NCBI RefSeq assembly: GCF_042242105.1
Contig: NC_092029.1
Span: 11,587,885 to 11,651,884 of the forward strand
From: Pempheris klunzingeri
Lineage: Eukaryota > Chordata > Actinopteri > Acropomatiformes > Pempheridae
Direction: 5' to 3'
DNA length: 64,000 nucleotides
Position numbers and translations under genes: made by a program. The notes under the pieces are model-generated. The model was not told the DNA's origin. It did not search any database and worked only from the letters and a program-made list of their open reading frames with translations. This document shows positions 52,283-64,000 of this stretch, in pieces. Positions within the stretch are counted from its first letter, which is position 1. Each line of letters starts with the position of its first letter.

Positions 52283-55200
52283 GTAAACCAGAGTTTAGAG
52301 AGTGTGAATGTGACATTAGTCTGTTAGGGATTGATGGATGTTTTCCAAATAACTGCAAATACACTCTTATACAGTGCCCTGTGTGTTTGTAATGTCCTTT
52401 GTGAACACATTTCACTGTGTTTTCAGAGTAAAGAGGAGCGAATACTGGAGCTGGAGACAGAGAATGCTATTCTTCATTTAAGACTCACAGAGGTAAGAAG
52501 ATTTCTGCCATTCACTACCTACAAGCTTAAACCCACAGGCTTCCCCGGTGATTCTATTGGTATTCTACTGGTTTATTTTTGTGCCGTGTGTGTACAGGCG
52601 TGTGTCTGTTGTATACACTTACATTGAAAAGGTTTGCACACCCCAGTGACTGCTCTGGGAGTTGGATCTTGTGATTTAATTTTACTTGAATGTGTATCCA
52701 AAAGGCCCACCCAGTGTTTGATGATAATTATTGCTGCATAGAGTTACCAACAGGCAGCAGGTAATTTCACCCACATTCTTTACATACCATACTTCCTCCA
52801 AGACACAAGTTTCCAGTAGACTGATCAAGTAGTCAACAGGTCCCCAGACCCAAAAATCATCCCAGTTGTAGTACCCAAAATAACATGTTGAGATGGGTTT
52901 TACATCTTTTTATCTGTAGACATTTTGGCATGTCATAGTAGTGCCAGTTCCAAGTTCCTGATATAGTGCATGCATGTTTACAGTCATGGCTTATTGGCTT
53001 CAGTGTTCTTTACTATTCACTTGACAGACAAACCAGCCTCATGAAAACTTGCATTGTGTTAAAATAAGAGTAAATTGGTACATTGGTGCAGAATAAGTAT
53101 GTCAATGTTTTATCCTTTTCAGTGTCTTGGCAAAATCCGTCGCAATCATGAAGAGGAGACCAAGGCCCTGAACAATCATCAGCACCAGAGGAATGCACAG
53201 AAGATAACCCGGTCAGCGCTCACCAAACTCCTCTCTGACGTTCAGGTACAAATGAATGTGTGTGCGTGTGAGTGTGGTAGAGATGTTTCATCAAATAGCA
53301 GTGAAAGCCAAGAAAGGAAAGTAGTATGGAAACTTAGAAAGACAACCAGTAGACACACACACACACAGCCCCACACAATTAATTTGTCCTCTCTGTGTGC
53401 TTGTGGCAGGCTGTGAAGCAGGACTTGAGTGAAGTTTTTGCAGTATATTTGAGTTTTGCCACTGAGCTGGAGGAGCAGAGCAAACAGCTACTGGCGAAAG
53501 TGCAAGCCAGCCGTTCTCTAAATGGTCACCCTGGAGACGATGTTCAGAGTAAGTATCTGAGTGTGTGGCACCATACTTAAACATAGCTGTAGCATCTTTT
53601 ACATCATCCTTAGCTTAGGTTTGCAAAAGACTGTTTGTAAGGTGTTGAGCAACCACTTTGGCAGTTGTTGGTAGTGAGAAAATCTAAATTTGGGCGTAGG
53701 TTGGGCTTAGACTCAACACTGACCTGTGGTAGTTTCCAATTTAAAGGAGCCAAATACTGAATGAGTGCTTTAACAGGACACTTTGGCATTGCTAAAATTA
53801 GGATGTTCTGCTCTCATTTACCCCGTCTGTGTCTCACTCCATTCTAAAATGGTTTACAGGTTACTTGCTGGCTGTGTCTTGATTAGGGTGTGTATGCTGG
53901 TAATCCTCTCACGCTGCCCCTCCCCTCTTCTCCCTCACCCCGCCCTTTGTGCCTGCCCAAGGTTGACCGTCCCGTTCTATGCAGTCCCACAAGTCAGCTG
54001 GTCACCATGGCCCTGACGACTGGTGAAAACTGATCTCGTCAAATACTCTGGCGCACATAAGCCTGAGCATACGCTGAACATAATGTTACAAGCTGCTCCA
54101 AACAAAATGGCTTTCCCTGACTTTTTATTGTTGATGTTAGTTGAAGATTGTAAACACATTCCTAATTACGTGCACTAAATTCAAAATATTCACTTTCCTG
54201 TTAGCACCAACTCTTCTGGGTTGTAATTAAACTACTGGGAGATTTTTTTCTTATATTATATTTGCATTGCTTTTTATTTGCCAATTTGCTCATAATTAGA
54301 TTGTTGACTGATTTTTAACGTCATACTTTATACATGAGCCTTTGGCATATTTCATAATTTATAGAGCTGTCTTGGTTGTGTAGTGGGTTGGCTAACCTTC
54401 TGTCCTTTTGTCCTAACATAGATGTTATAGGAATCATTCCAAAATCTGTGCAGAGTAAATGTTTTAAAGAATCAGCCAGATATTTGTTTTTTAACTATCA
54501 TTGATATAATGATCGCATCAAAACCCAGATCAATCAAACAACTCCTGGAGCTGTTAATATATTTTTTAATTGCACGATTTCATAATTTTTTCTATGATAT
54601 TAGATGCAGCGACAGCATCCAGAAACTGTATTATGTTGTGCACTGCTAAACTGGTATGTGGATGTTTTTAGGATAATTTACGTTTCAAATAATCTTTAAA
54701 CACAGAGCAACAGTCCTGCTCATTGTCCACCCTTCTGTTCTATTTATGTCCAGCCGAGCCTATCTTGAATGCTTCAGCCTGTCCTGTGTGAATGGAGGTG
54801 TTTGGTGCCAGGTGTGTGTAGATAAGGATTAAAGACTTGGCCTGAATTCAAAGATTTACACCAGAAACCAGATGCCTCTGGCTCTGGAGTTGATTGTTAC
54901 GCAGAGAGTCATTCATTCACCTTTTAAGACCGTTTGAGCTAAGTTTAGTTTTACGCGGCACTGCAACAGGTTCCCCACTAAATCTGACCAGGTGGCACAC
55001 AATGTCTTCTGGACAGTGTAGAAGCTTTTCAGTGTTGATCTTGTTTGTTGTCGGAAAATGATCATGAATGGCCAAACTTTTAACCTCATTACACAATAGA
55101 AGACCCTTCACATTTTTAGTTTTGACTAGACAAATCACCTTTACCATCTCTCTGCTCTCCCTTTCCAGAATTGCAAGCTCACGTTGCAGCTCTGGAGCGC

Positions 55201-58200
55201 TCTCTGGAGGAGGAGAAGGAGAGGTGCAGGGCAGAGAGGCAGAGAAGGAAAGAACTCCATAACACATTGGTGGTGAGGACGGACGTTTAGTGTGAAGTGT
55301 CAAAAGATAATGGGTAATACAGTAGGTTGATAAAGGCCTACAGCACGTCAGTAAGGATCTAGTTTTGAGCTTTATTGTCAATTTTTGTTTTGCTGCAGGA
55401 GTTGAGAGGGAACATCCGGGTTCACTGCAGGGTGCGACCAGTTCTGCACTTTGACCACGTCCAGTCCTCCACCTCTGGATCAGGGTTGGTCAACACGTTA
55501 TCACCGACAACATGAAATATTGTATGATTGAGTTTGGTCGTTCTGTGCCACAAAAGCTAAAAATAACCCGATTCTGTGCTTTCCTCAATCAGGCCTGCGT
55601 CATCAGAAGAAGTGGTCTCTGCAATCAGTGATGTGAGCTTCACAGACTGTTTGAATTTAATGAATTTTATTGCTCCTAGCTGCTCCTGCATACTCACCTT
55701 TTTTCTGCTAATCCTTGGTTCTTGTTTTAAGGACACGGTGATGGTGAATTGCATAAAGACAGGGGCGCCCGTGCAAAGCAAGATGTTTGAGTTTGAGAGG
55801 TAAAATCAAACACCAACATCATGCAAAGTGCACTATTTCATTTAATTTTCAAGTTTGTTAATGATCGCTCACTGTGGTGACTCTGTTTTTTCCAGAGTGC
55901 ACGGACCAGAGGATTCCCAAGATGCTGTGTTTGAGGAGGTCAAGCCGCTCCTCACATCTCTGCTGGACGGGTGAGTGTGAAAGGATACAAATAATGACAT
56001 CGAAATCACACCACTCAAATGTCTTCCTTCAGGTACATTAATGAAATACTACACCACACAAGAACAAACTGAATGAAATTATGACAGACAGCTCAGTGTG
56101 ACTGTATTGCTTCAGCATGAACTGACTGTCGTCTGCCTCCCTGCCGTGCAGCTATAATGTGTGCATCATGGCGTACGGGCAGACAGGCAGTGGAAAGACT
56201 CACACCATGATGGGATCCCAGCTGCAGGACGAGCACTCAAGGACGCAGCAAGAGGCACAGCAGGGTGTTATCCCCAAGGCTGCTGCTGAGCTCTTTCGGT
56301 GAGACAGAGGCATTTTTTATTCATTTGTTTTTGTGATATGTACAGTGTGTAACAGTGTGAGAAACCACAGTAGATCTAGGCTAGTATGCTGTATTCTAAT
56401 TCACTCCTTAAATCCAACAGAAATGAAATAAATTCATCCTCTGATTCATCATTCATAATTCATGTGCACCGAAATAGAAGATAGTTGGTTTAAACTTTGA
56501 TCTTTAGCTTTTCTTAAACCGTCCATGGTTGTGTATCTGCCCCTGTGTGTGTGACCCAGGCTGATCTCCGAGAAACCTGCAGAGAGCCACACAGTGGAGG
56601 TGTCTGTGATGGAGGTGTACAACAACGAGGTGTTTGACCTTCTGGCCAGAGATGAGCGGGGCAACCCCTCCGGCCAGCACCGGGACGTCATCACCACCTC
56701 CTCTGGTACCAGTCAGGTCACCTCCCTCACATACGAGTAAGTGCAGCCAGAGCTGAAGCGACAGTGTGCAGAATGTGTCTATATGTACCTTTACCAATGG
56801 TCTAGAATATGAAGTTTGGCAGCTTGTGTTTGGTTTCATGGCCTGCGAATTCCACTCTCCACAGCTGCTGCTGTATAAAAGCTCAGATAAACCAGGACCA
56901 AACTTAAGAATTTTACTGAGCATTTAAGAAGATAAAGATGTTTTTCTTTATTTGTAGGTTATTTCTTTGTCTGTTGGGGACAAAGACAAAGCTGCTGCTT
57001 GATGCGTGTTTTTGAATTTATTCGCCATGGAAGTTGTTTTATGCAACTTGTTGTCGAGTTCCTATGTAGCCAAGTGGACCAAAAAATGTAACTGCTTCAT
57101 CCTAAAACTTTAAACCTAAAACTTATGTTGTGTTTACAGCTCGTCTTTGCTGCATCATGTGGCAATGACCACCATGTCACCATGACCCGTTACATACATG
57201 TAGTTTATATGTTTCATATGTATTCATGTGTTACAGGCCTGTGTGTAACGCCTCTGAGGTGATGCAGATCATCAGCAGCGTTATGAAGCTCAGGGCTCAC
57301 TGTCCCACCCTCATCCACACCGACTCTTCACGCTCTCACCTCATTGTCACCCTCACCATTTCCTCCAAGAGCCCCAACGCACTGGCCTTGGGTAAGACAC
57401 ACACACACACACACAGCAGCATAAACTGACACCTATTGGCTGCACATTCCTGCATTGTGACTTTATAACTGTTCTATTTCAGCCCGCAAGCTACAAGATG
57501 CCAAGAAGGACATGCAGCGCTCCACCCAGAAGGAGTGGTGGAGCCCGCGCTGTCGCCGTGCCAACCCTGCTGCCCGCCACTCATCTGAGTTCTTTTCAAG
57601 CACCGCCTCCTCTCCCTGCCGCTCCCCTTCGTATTCCCCATGTCCCTCCCCCAGGCCCAGCATGTCACAGGCTCCATTCAGGACCAAGCTGCAGCTGGTG
57701 GACCTGGCAGGGAGCGAGTGTGTCGGTAAGAGAGGCTCATTGCTTCAGGGTGTTCTTAGTAGATATTGTGGGACATGGTCCCTGAATGTTTTAAGATGTA
57801 TTAGGCAGTGCTTCAAAGGTTCTCTACACGACATTTAAAACATTAATATAGCATCAAACAACTATTTCCTATGTAAAGATATAGTTGAGTAATGGTGTTC
57901 TGATCAGGGTGAAGTCGCACTCCTTCAGTGGGTGTTGTAATCAGGACTTGTCCGTTCTTTGTTTTGGTATCCGGTATGGCCACGTGTGCATGTTAGATGC
58001 ACTGACAGTTATGTCCCTGAGTTATACCATAAACACCACGCACACACGTGCAGCTGAGTCCCCAAGTTGTAGAGTAAACTAAAATAGTGCACACACAGAG
58101 CTGCAGTTCAGAGACAGACTCGGACCAGTGAGTGGCTATTGGAGGGAGAAAGAGAGGAGGACGTGGTGTTTGCCTGCACAGCTTGTGTCTGAACCGTGAA

Positions 58201-58519
58201 ATCTGAGGATGCAGATCTTTGTAATCAACTACTTTGTAACCTTCATTTATACAAGCAAATGTTCACTGAATGCAGTGCAGCCAATGTCTGTTCACATCAG
58301 TTAGCTTTAGAGTACATAAATATGCAGGTTGTGTGTCTGTATGTGTACCAGGCATGTCTGGAGTTTCGGGTGCAGCTCTTTGGGAGGTGTCGTGTATAAA
58401 CCGCAGTCTCTCTGCTCTGTCTGACGTCCTGGGAGCTCTGGCCGAGCAGAGACCACATGTCCCCTACAGGAACAGCAAACTCACTCATCTGCTGCAGGAT
58501 GCCATAGGTGAGACACATG

Positions 58520-58574
<55 letters not shown>

Positions 58575-58925
58575 CCTCCCTCCCTCGTTTTTATGCCCTA
58601 TGACTCATGCCTCCTGTGTCTGCTTCCCCCAGGAAAGGCTCACTCAGCCCCACAACACGCACACATAAACATACTGAATCATACAAAATACCAAAAATGA
58701 AAAAAAAGAAACTGTTGGAAGCATGTAATTAAACCACCATTGCCGCTCAACATCTCTCCATCTCCTCCACCAGGTGGCGATGCCAAGCTGCTGGTGATGC
58801 TGTGTGTGTCTCCCACGCAGCGCTTCGTCACCGAGTCTCTGCAGTCCCTGGGCTTAGGCACGCGGGCCCGCCAGGTCCAGAGGGAGCTGCCGCGAAGGAA
58901 GAATAACACCCTCAAAGTTAAGTGA
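52214..58925 (+). CDS. kif25: KIF25, kinesin-14 with C-terminal motor (15 coding exons)
   Basis: The 15 exons add to 1800 nt, 599 residues, with every phase in agreement. Kinesin-14 proteins move to microtubule minus ends; human KIF25 has been reported to affect centrosome positioning. An N-terminal coiled-coil region (about residues 1-167) precedes the neck motif [14 protein letters not shown] (168-181), placing the motor at the C-terminus. Motor landmarks: P-loop GQTGSGKT at 266-273; switch I SSRSH at 395-399, with His in place of the usual Asn three residues before; switch II DLAGSE at 490-495; [15 protein letters not shown], then [15 protein letters not shown]. The assignment rests on GDAKLL.MLCVSP and [14 protein letters not shown], peculiar to KIF25. 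Human KIF25, at 384 residues, lacks the long N-terminal part seen here. Residues about 410-484 form an unusual Ser/Pro-rich insertion. No breaks are seen. Confidence 0.94.
52427..52492 (+). CDS. kif25: KIF25 exon 2, coiled coil
   Basis: Acceptor gtgttttcag, donor gtaaga. Encodes [20 protein letters not shown], with heptad-like Leu/Ile spacing. Confidence 0.85.
53123..53245 (+). CDS. kif25: KIF25 exon 3
   Basis: Acceptor tccttttcag, donor gtacaa. Encodes [18 protein letters not shown], then [11 protein letters not shown]. Confidence 0.83.
53410..53548 (+). CDS. kif25: KIF25 exon 4, coiled coil
   Basis: Acceptor cttgtggcag, donor gtaagt. Encodes [20 protein letters not shown], then [16 protein letters not shown]. 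Confidence 0.85.
53549..55168 (+). other. KIF25 intron 4
   Basis: Largest intron of KIF25, about 1.6 kb; no feature recognised. Confidence 0.6.
55169..55272 (+). CDS. kif25: KIF25 exon 5, coiled coil
   Basis: Acceptor ccctttccag, donor gtgagg. Encodes [20 protein letters not shown], then a basic stretch leading to ELHNTLV, the stalk just before the neck. Confidence 0.88.
55399..55484 (+). CDS. kif25: KIF25 exon 6, kinesin-14 neck and first motor strand
   Basis: Acceptor ttgctgcag, donor gttggt. Encodes [31 protein letters not shown] is the kinesin-14 neck-motor junction. Confidence 0.92.
55593..55632 (+). CDS. kif25: KIF25 exon 7 (40 nt)
   Basis: Acceptor cctcaatcag, donor gtgagc. Encodes [13 protein letters not shown] after a split Gly. 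Reading on past this donor stays open for a while but loses the family match, so the splice is preferred. Confidence 0.72.
55732..55799 (+). CDS. kif25: KIF25 exon 8
   Basis: Acceptor cttgttttaag, donor gtaaaa. Encodes [20 protein letters not shown]. Confidence 0.8.
55896..55970 (+). CDS. kif25: KIF25 exon 9
   Basis: Acceptor ttttttccag, donor gtgagt. Encodes [20 protein letters not shown], then SLLD, matching human [22 protein letters not shown] sequence. Confidence 0.93.
56152..56298 (+). CDS. kif25: KIF25 exon 10, P-loop
   Basis: Acceptor ctgccgtgcag, donor gtgaga. Encodes [20 protein letters not shown] with the nucleotide-binding GQTGSGKT, then [10 protein letters not shown]. Confidence 0.96.
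56560..56736 (+). CDS. kif25: KIF25 exon 11
   Basis: Acceptor tgacccag, donor gtaagt. Encodes [19 protein letters not shown], the conserved kinesin strand with EVYNN..DLL. Confidence 0.95.
57237..57391 (+). CDS. kif25: KIF25 exon 12, switch I
   Basis: Acceptor atgtgttacag, donor gtaaga. Encodes [19 protein letters not shown] with the switch I SSRSH. Confidence 0.95.
57483..57725 (+). CDS. kif25: KIF25 exon 13, Ser/Pro insertion and switch II
   Basis: Acceptor ctatttcag, donor gtaaga. Its first part is a Ser/Pro/Arg-rich insertion with five SP dipeptides; its end is [13 protein letters not shown] with switch II. At 243 nt it is the longest exon of the gene. Confidence 0.92.
58352..58507 (+). 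CDS. kif25: KIF25 exon 14
   Basis: Acceptor tgtaccag, donor gtgaga. Encodes [20 protein letters not shown], then [17 protein letters not shown], specific to KIF25 and core to kinesin motors. Confidence 0.96.
58523..58572. repeat. (AC)n microsatellite, about 50 bp
   Basis: The longest AC run in the window, 15 bp after the KIF25 exon 14 donor. Confidence 0.95.
58774..58925 (+). CDS. kif25: KIF25 terminal coding exon
   Basis: Acceptor cctccaccag. Encodes [17 protein letters not shown], then [12 protein letters not shown] and a basic end; TGA at 58923-58925. Confidence 0.95.
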
Positions 58926-59710
58926 CGAGACGAAGAACAAGTTTAACATCCTATGCAGATGCTGTGGTAACGTAGGTCCTTCATCATTCATGCCAACAGG
59001 AGTTGAGGGTATAAAATCACACCTCCAAATGTGCTATTTTTACAGTTTGTGGGTCCTTTCTAAAAGTCTGACAAAGACTTCACAGCCTTAAACAGTATGA
59101 CAATATCTTACTTATCTTTATGTAATATCTATTATTAACAATGATAGTGAGAGAGCCTATTTCTCATCCTGGGAAATAGATTAGGTTTTTGCCAGCATTA
59201 TGTATACATGTTTGTTTTGGTAGCATTAAATGTCTTCTAGGCTGTAAATATTTGTGTGATGCTTGAATGTAAAACACATTATTAGTGTGTAAATAACCCT
59301 GGCCAGTACCAAGGGTACTGAGTAGGAATGAACCACACAGAAATAACACAAAGGTTGGGTAATAATAACTCAATTTACCATAAAATCACTGTATTTAGCC
59401 CTTTTGTCACCCCTTTTTTTAAATGTACTTTAATCAAACTGTAAATCATGCGGGTAGTCAACAGTCCTGTGTATGCAAAGGCTTTCTGACTGAAATGTAT
59501 TGTGGTGTAAAAACATTTAGGAACTGCTGATCCTGCCATGCCTTCTCTTTTTTTTAGCGCTTCGTGTGGAGCTGTGTTTAAACAGTGTTTTACACATTTT
59601 GATGTATTCTGTACCTGTGATCATCACCTTTCAAACGCCTTGATAGAATAGTCTCAGTAGAAAATGGTGACAATATTATTTTAAAATAAACAGATGATAC
59701 AAAGATATGT
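58926..59710 (+). other. kif25: KIF25 3' UTR
   Basis: From the stop to the poly(A) signal AATAAA at 59685-59690; the cleavage site is assumed. Confidence 0.6.
59685..59690 (+). terminator. KIF25 polyadenylation signal
   Basis: Canonical AATAAA about 760 bp after the stop codon. Confidence 0.6.
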
Positions 59711-61640
59711 ACTTTGTCTTTGTGTGTCGCTCTATTCCAGAAAAAAAGTGAAAAGGTAATTAAATACATTGTGCAGTCTCACCTGGTTGTTAAGAATAGA
59801 TGATTCATATACTGTTTGTTGCTCACAAAAGGCTTTTTACTCAAACTTCTTCCGCTGTGAGGAATTGTTCTGATAAACTGTCTGCTGCTGTGTAGATTAC
59901 AGCACAGAGGGGAAAACACTTAAGCATTGCATCATTTTTAGCTTTTGTTTTACTGTAAATTATTCGGAGCAGCAGGCAGCCGGAATATTCTGGATAAGCA
60001 TAACTTAAGTAAGAAGCTGTGAAACTGATTGTCCAATGTGGCAAAAGCCATCAGGCTAAGATTAACGTACACCAGCTGATGAGTATTAGCAAAAGTCGTT
60101 TCAGGTCTGTTGACTTTAGTTTAATGTTGGAAGGAAACAAATCAGGCAGTTTCCTCCAAGGTGAACCCGTTGGAGTTCCAAGCATGAACAGAATAGCACC
60201 AGTATCTGGTAATTAAATCTTTTTCATCAGCTCACTCACACTTACACTTTTAATAAGCCTCTTCCTACTGTACCAGTGTGCTGGCAAACTGTGACACGAT
60301 GAGAGCTCTGCACAATGTGCTGAAGTTGTAATCCACGCAGTCCCAAAGCTGACATGTTTCTGAGACGAAGGTGTCATGCACCACCCTGATATGAAAGCTG
60401 AAATGCGCGAACAGTCTTTGAAACTGCAGGCTTAGAAGATAAAAGAGTGACGGGACAAAAAAAAAGAGATTTATAGCGAGAGTGACAAGATAAACATGAA
60501 AACTCCAGGAGCATCCTCTGTTTAGAGAGACGACGGGAAAGGATGAGAGGAGAGGTGAGAAGATGAGGAGAGCGAGAAGTAGAAAGAAGCTGGAGGAAGA
60601 TGGGAGTAAGTGAGAATGAGCCAAGTGAGAAATGGGGGATAAAAGGAGGTGAGAATGAAAGTGTGACGGTATATGAAACTGAACTTTTATTTCTAACCTT
60701 CACTTTTTATCTGCATCTGACAAACTAAATCTGAGAGTGTCTGTCAGGGTGCTTCTTCTCTTCCACAGGGCCAGACGTGGACGCTTTGGGGAAAAAAAAC
60801 CCTGATAAGCTCCAGTTCTTCGTACGTGGATACGTGAGTTAGCCTGATTTGATTGTTAATAATCCGACATAAGATAATATTTGGTTTTAAGTGTATCTGG
60901 AGCTGTTTACAGTTCGGTGGATCATGGCTAAGACATTTTGAGGTGAACCCCTAACATATGAACCAATGCTGAGATATAAATGACCTCTTTTCTTATAATA
61001 TATTAAAAACTTGTTCATGATTTTAGAGGAGAAACATGGGTTATTGAGTAACCATTACAATCTATTGATGTAATTATCACAGTTAAATACCTATGAATAA
61101 TAAAAACCACAATAAAAGACGATGGGAACAAATCCAAATAACAGCACATTTATGCTGCCCTTGCACAATAGGTACATAAAAGCTGATGTACTGAGTATTT
61201 AAGGTGCAATTAGAACTGTTCATGACACACTCCTCTTTCTCCTCTGATTTCCTGTTTGCCTCCATTTACTATCCAATCAAGGTGAAAATGCCAAGAAATA
61301 ATCTTTAGACGGAATCAAAGCGCTTGAAATGAAACCTGACGCAGAATAAACTTCAGACTTTAAATTGTACGACAAAATGTCTCGTCTTACTTGTGATTTG
61401 AGACAAATTACAACTGACTTGAATTGATTGTTTCAATCCTGCTGCATAGAATTTTTACGAATGCTACTCCACAATTCCTCGTCAATATTGCACGGTTAAT
61501 TACCGTGTCTGTTGGTGCCCGTAACGATGGGAGTAATTCAAATCTAAAACTGACGTTGTGTTTGGGGTTCACCTTGAAAAGCTTCAGTTATGATCCTCAT
61601 ATGAAGAGCTCAGACCTGTGACATTTAGGGCTGAAACATA
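59711..61640. other. Spacer between convergent KIF25 and WASF1
   Basis: Contains a purine-rich stretch at about 60460-60660 and an orphan exon-like segment at 60769-60833. Nothing else recognised. Confidence 0.6.
60769..60833 (+). other. Orphan exon-like segment
   Basis: Good acceptor (cttctcttccacag) and donor (gtgagt) flank 65 nt. One frame reads PDVDALGKKN, then PDKLQFFVRGY without a stop. I recognise no family. It may be an alternative exon, a non-coding RNA exon or chance. Confidence 0.3.
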
Positions 61641-61650
61641 ACATTAGATT

Positions 61651-61656
61651 TTTATT
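61651..61656 (-). terminator. Candidate WASF1 polyadenylation signal
   Basis: AATAAA on the minus strand, about 1.6 kb after the stop. Confidence 0.45.
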
Positions 61657-63251
61657 AATTCAAGCAAACTGTTACAGTCAACAGTTACATAAGTTACATG
61701 GTATACAGTATTGATCTAATCTTTTTCTTTTTTAAACCAGGGTTTCTGCCCCTCCCCCTTGTCCCTTCCCCCCTCCCCACAAACATGGAAACAGCAAATC
61801 CATACAAGCGCAGGCAAGTAAGTAGTAACAGCACAGTACATTCATCAACTCAACGATACGTTTTGTACGAACAATAAGGCAAGTAGAAGAAAGAACAAAC
61901 GAACAAACGGAAAAGGATGGCAGACATTTTCTTTGAAATGAGCCAGAACAAGGCAGAATGTATCCTTCTCTTTCAGGCCTGAAAGGCAGTATCACACAAA
62001 ATGTATTTGAACAACAGTTGCTGCTGTAGAACCAAACGAGGTAAGGCTTCTCGTTAGTGGGCAGGTACACAGTAAAAGGGGGATCTGAGGGAAAAGCTGC
62101 CGCCGGTGTTGTTGAGTGGTTTGTACCTGGTGGTGGTCGGACTCTCATTACCACGGGTACCTTCTCAAAAATCAAGGTTTACCGCAGCAATATTCATCAG
62201 GGACAATAAGAGAGGCAGGACATCTGATGTAGATCTACAGCATCTAATCGCTTCCAATGTCCGTTTCTATGGCAAAGAACTTGGAAAAAAAGGATGGGAG
62301 CTCAATATACTAAAAACCAATGGCTCAGTGTTTATCTTCATGAGCGCACGTGGCTCCTTTAGAACCTGGACAGACAAAAAGCTCAATCTCTTGGCGTACA
62401 TTTCCCTGGGGTAAAAGTTCTAAGTGAATGGATATGGACACGCGTGGCCGAAGCCGCCATATGCTTCCCCTTCTTCATTTACAACCATACAGCAATCATC
62501 ACATGACATACCAAAACAATCTTTTGCTTGTTCTAAGTGGTAAAAACTGTCCTGATAACGAGAGAGAAAACAAAACAAAACCCAGCTGGTGTTCACACTG
62601 AGTGACTGTTCACGTAGAGGTCAGTATTAGCAACTACTGGCCCGTTAAAACTGCAAATGTTTCATCAGAAAAAAAGGTAAATAAAAGACAATAAAATAAA
62701 AAACTGTATTCATTCAATGCCATGTTCAGCCACCAGATGGCAAAACGGTTCTGGAGAACTAAGGATAAATGCAACATGCCTTCATTTTTTCCTTTTTTTC
62801 TTTTCTTTTTTTTTCCTTTTTTTTTTACATCGACATACGGATAATAAAACAAAAACTAGTGGTTCTTCAAAAAAGTTATTTTCATGTATAACAATAGTAA
62901 ACATGGGGGATTTCATCACAAGAAATCCAGCAGAAACAAGGTTGTGTGGTAGTGCAGAAAAGAATGAATGCAAAAACTTCTCTGGGAACACTAGCGAGAC
63001 AAACGAGGGCGACGTGGAGATTCTCCCAACACAAACCACAACGAGACAGAGATATGACGAGATAAAAAAACTCCACAGAGGAAGAGCGGGCGACGATGAT
63101 GTTTCGCTTCTTTCCAGAGTAGAAAGGACTCTTACGATGAGGTGATGAGGTGTGGAGTGCAGGGTTGGGGGGTGAAGGGGCACCTGAACACGTTTGTCCT
63201 CTGCCGCCAACGCTGCTTTTTTCTCCCCCACTCCCATCTCTCGGATCGCCG
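61651..63251 (-). other. wasf1: WASF1 3' UTR, about 1.6 kb
   Basis: Follows the WASF1 stop on the minus strand. An AATAAA on the minus strand lies at 61651-61656. It contains an interrupted T/C-rich tract (on the plus strand) at about 62784-62826. Extent is inferred. Confidence 0.55.

Positions 63252-64000
<749 letters not shown>

Noticed and set aside
54917..55381. 154-codon minus-strand open frame
   Set aside because: It is antisense to KIF25 exon 5 and flanking introns; no family match.
60374..60703. Minus-strand Ser/Leu-rich open frames
   Set aside because: They arise from a purine-rich stretch on the plus strand and have no homology.

Overview
The window is nuclear DNA of a bony fish. 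The genes are split into many short exons with GT-AG introns, the introns carry microsatellites and degraded SINE, LINE and Tc1-like elements, and every recognised protein is a vertebrate orthologue. The exact species cannot be read from the sequence; the repeat types fit a teleost.

Layout, left to right. (1) 1-31631, plus strand: the last 14 coding exons of FIG4, the phosphoinositide 5-phosphatase of the PIKfyve-VAC14 complex; its 5' exons lie before the window. Its introns hold a 1579-bp Tc1-like transposon (16007-17585) with a transposase frame broken by one stop codon, a SINE, a LINE tail and other decayed repeats. (2) 31.7-37.6 kb: gene-poor spacer. (3) 37.7-40.4 kb, plus: GPR6, an intact single-coding-exon orphan receptor, with a likely non-coding 5' exon beside a perfect cAMP response element. 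(4) 40.4-49.2 kb: gene-poor spacer with a foldback MITE. (5) 49.2-51.8 kb, minus: CCDC167, a small tail-anchored coiled-coil protein in four coding exons. (6) 52.2-59.7 kb, plus: a full-length KIF25, a C-terminal-motor kinesin-14 in 15 coding exons, head to head with CCDC167. (7) 61.65-64 kb, minus: the last two coding exons and 3' UTR of WASF1 (WAVE1), running off the right edge.

FIG4, GPR6 and WASF1 are neighbours in the same order on human chromosome 6q21, so the block is anciently syntenic. CCDC167 and KIF25, which map elsewhere on human chromosome 6, sit inside it here. The genes do not form one pathway: they serve endolysosomal lipid turnover, neuronal cAMP signalling, an unknown membrane role, microtubule motility and Arp2/3 actin branching.

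Exon borders were set by hand from reading frame, splice consensus and remembered family sequence; the phases of all 35 coding exons agree. I found no dramatic new system. The most interesting signals are a Ser/Pro-rich insertion inside the KIF25 motor domain, a palindromic CRE at the promoter of a Gs-coupled receptor, a hexamer repeat of splice-donor-like motifs in CCDC167, two perfect RFX-type palindromes, and an orphan exon-like segment at 60.77 kb.
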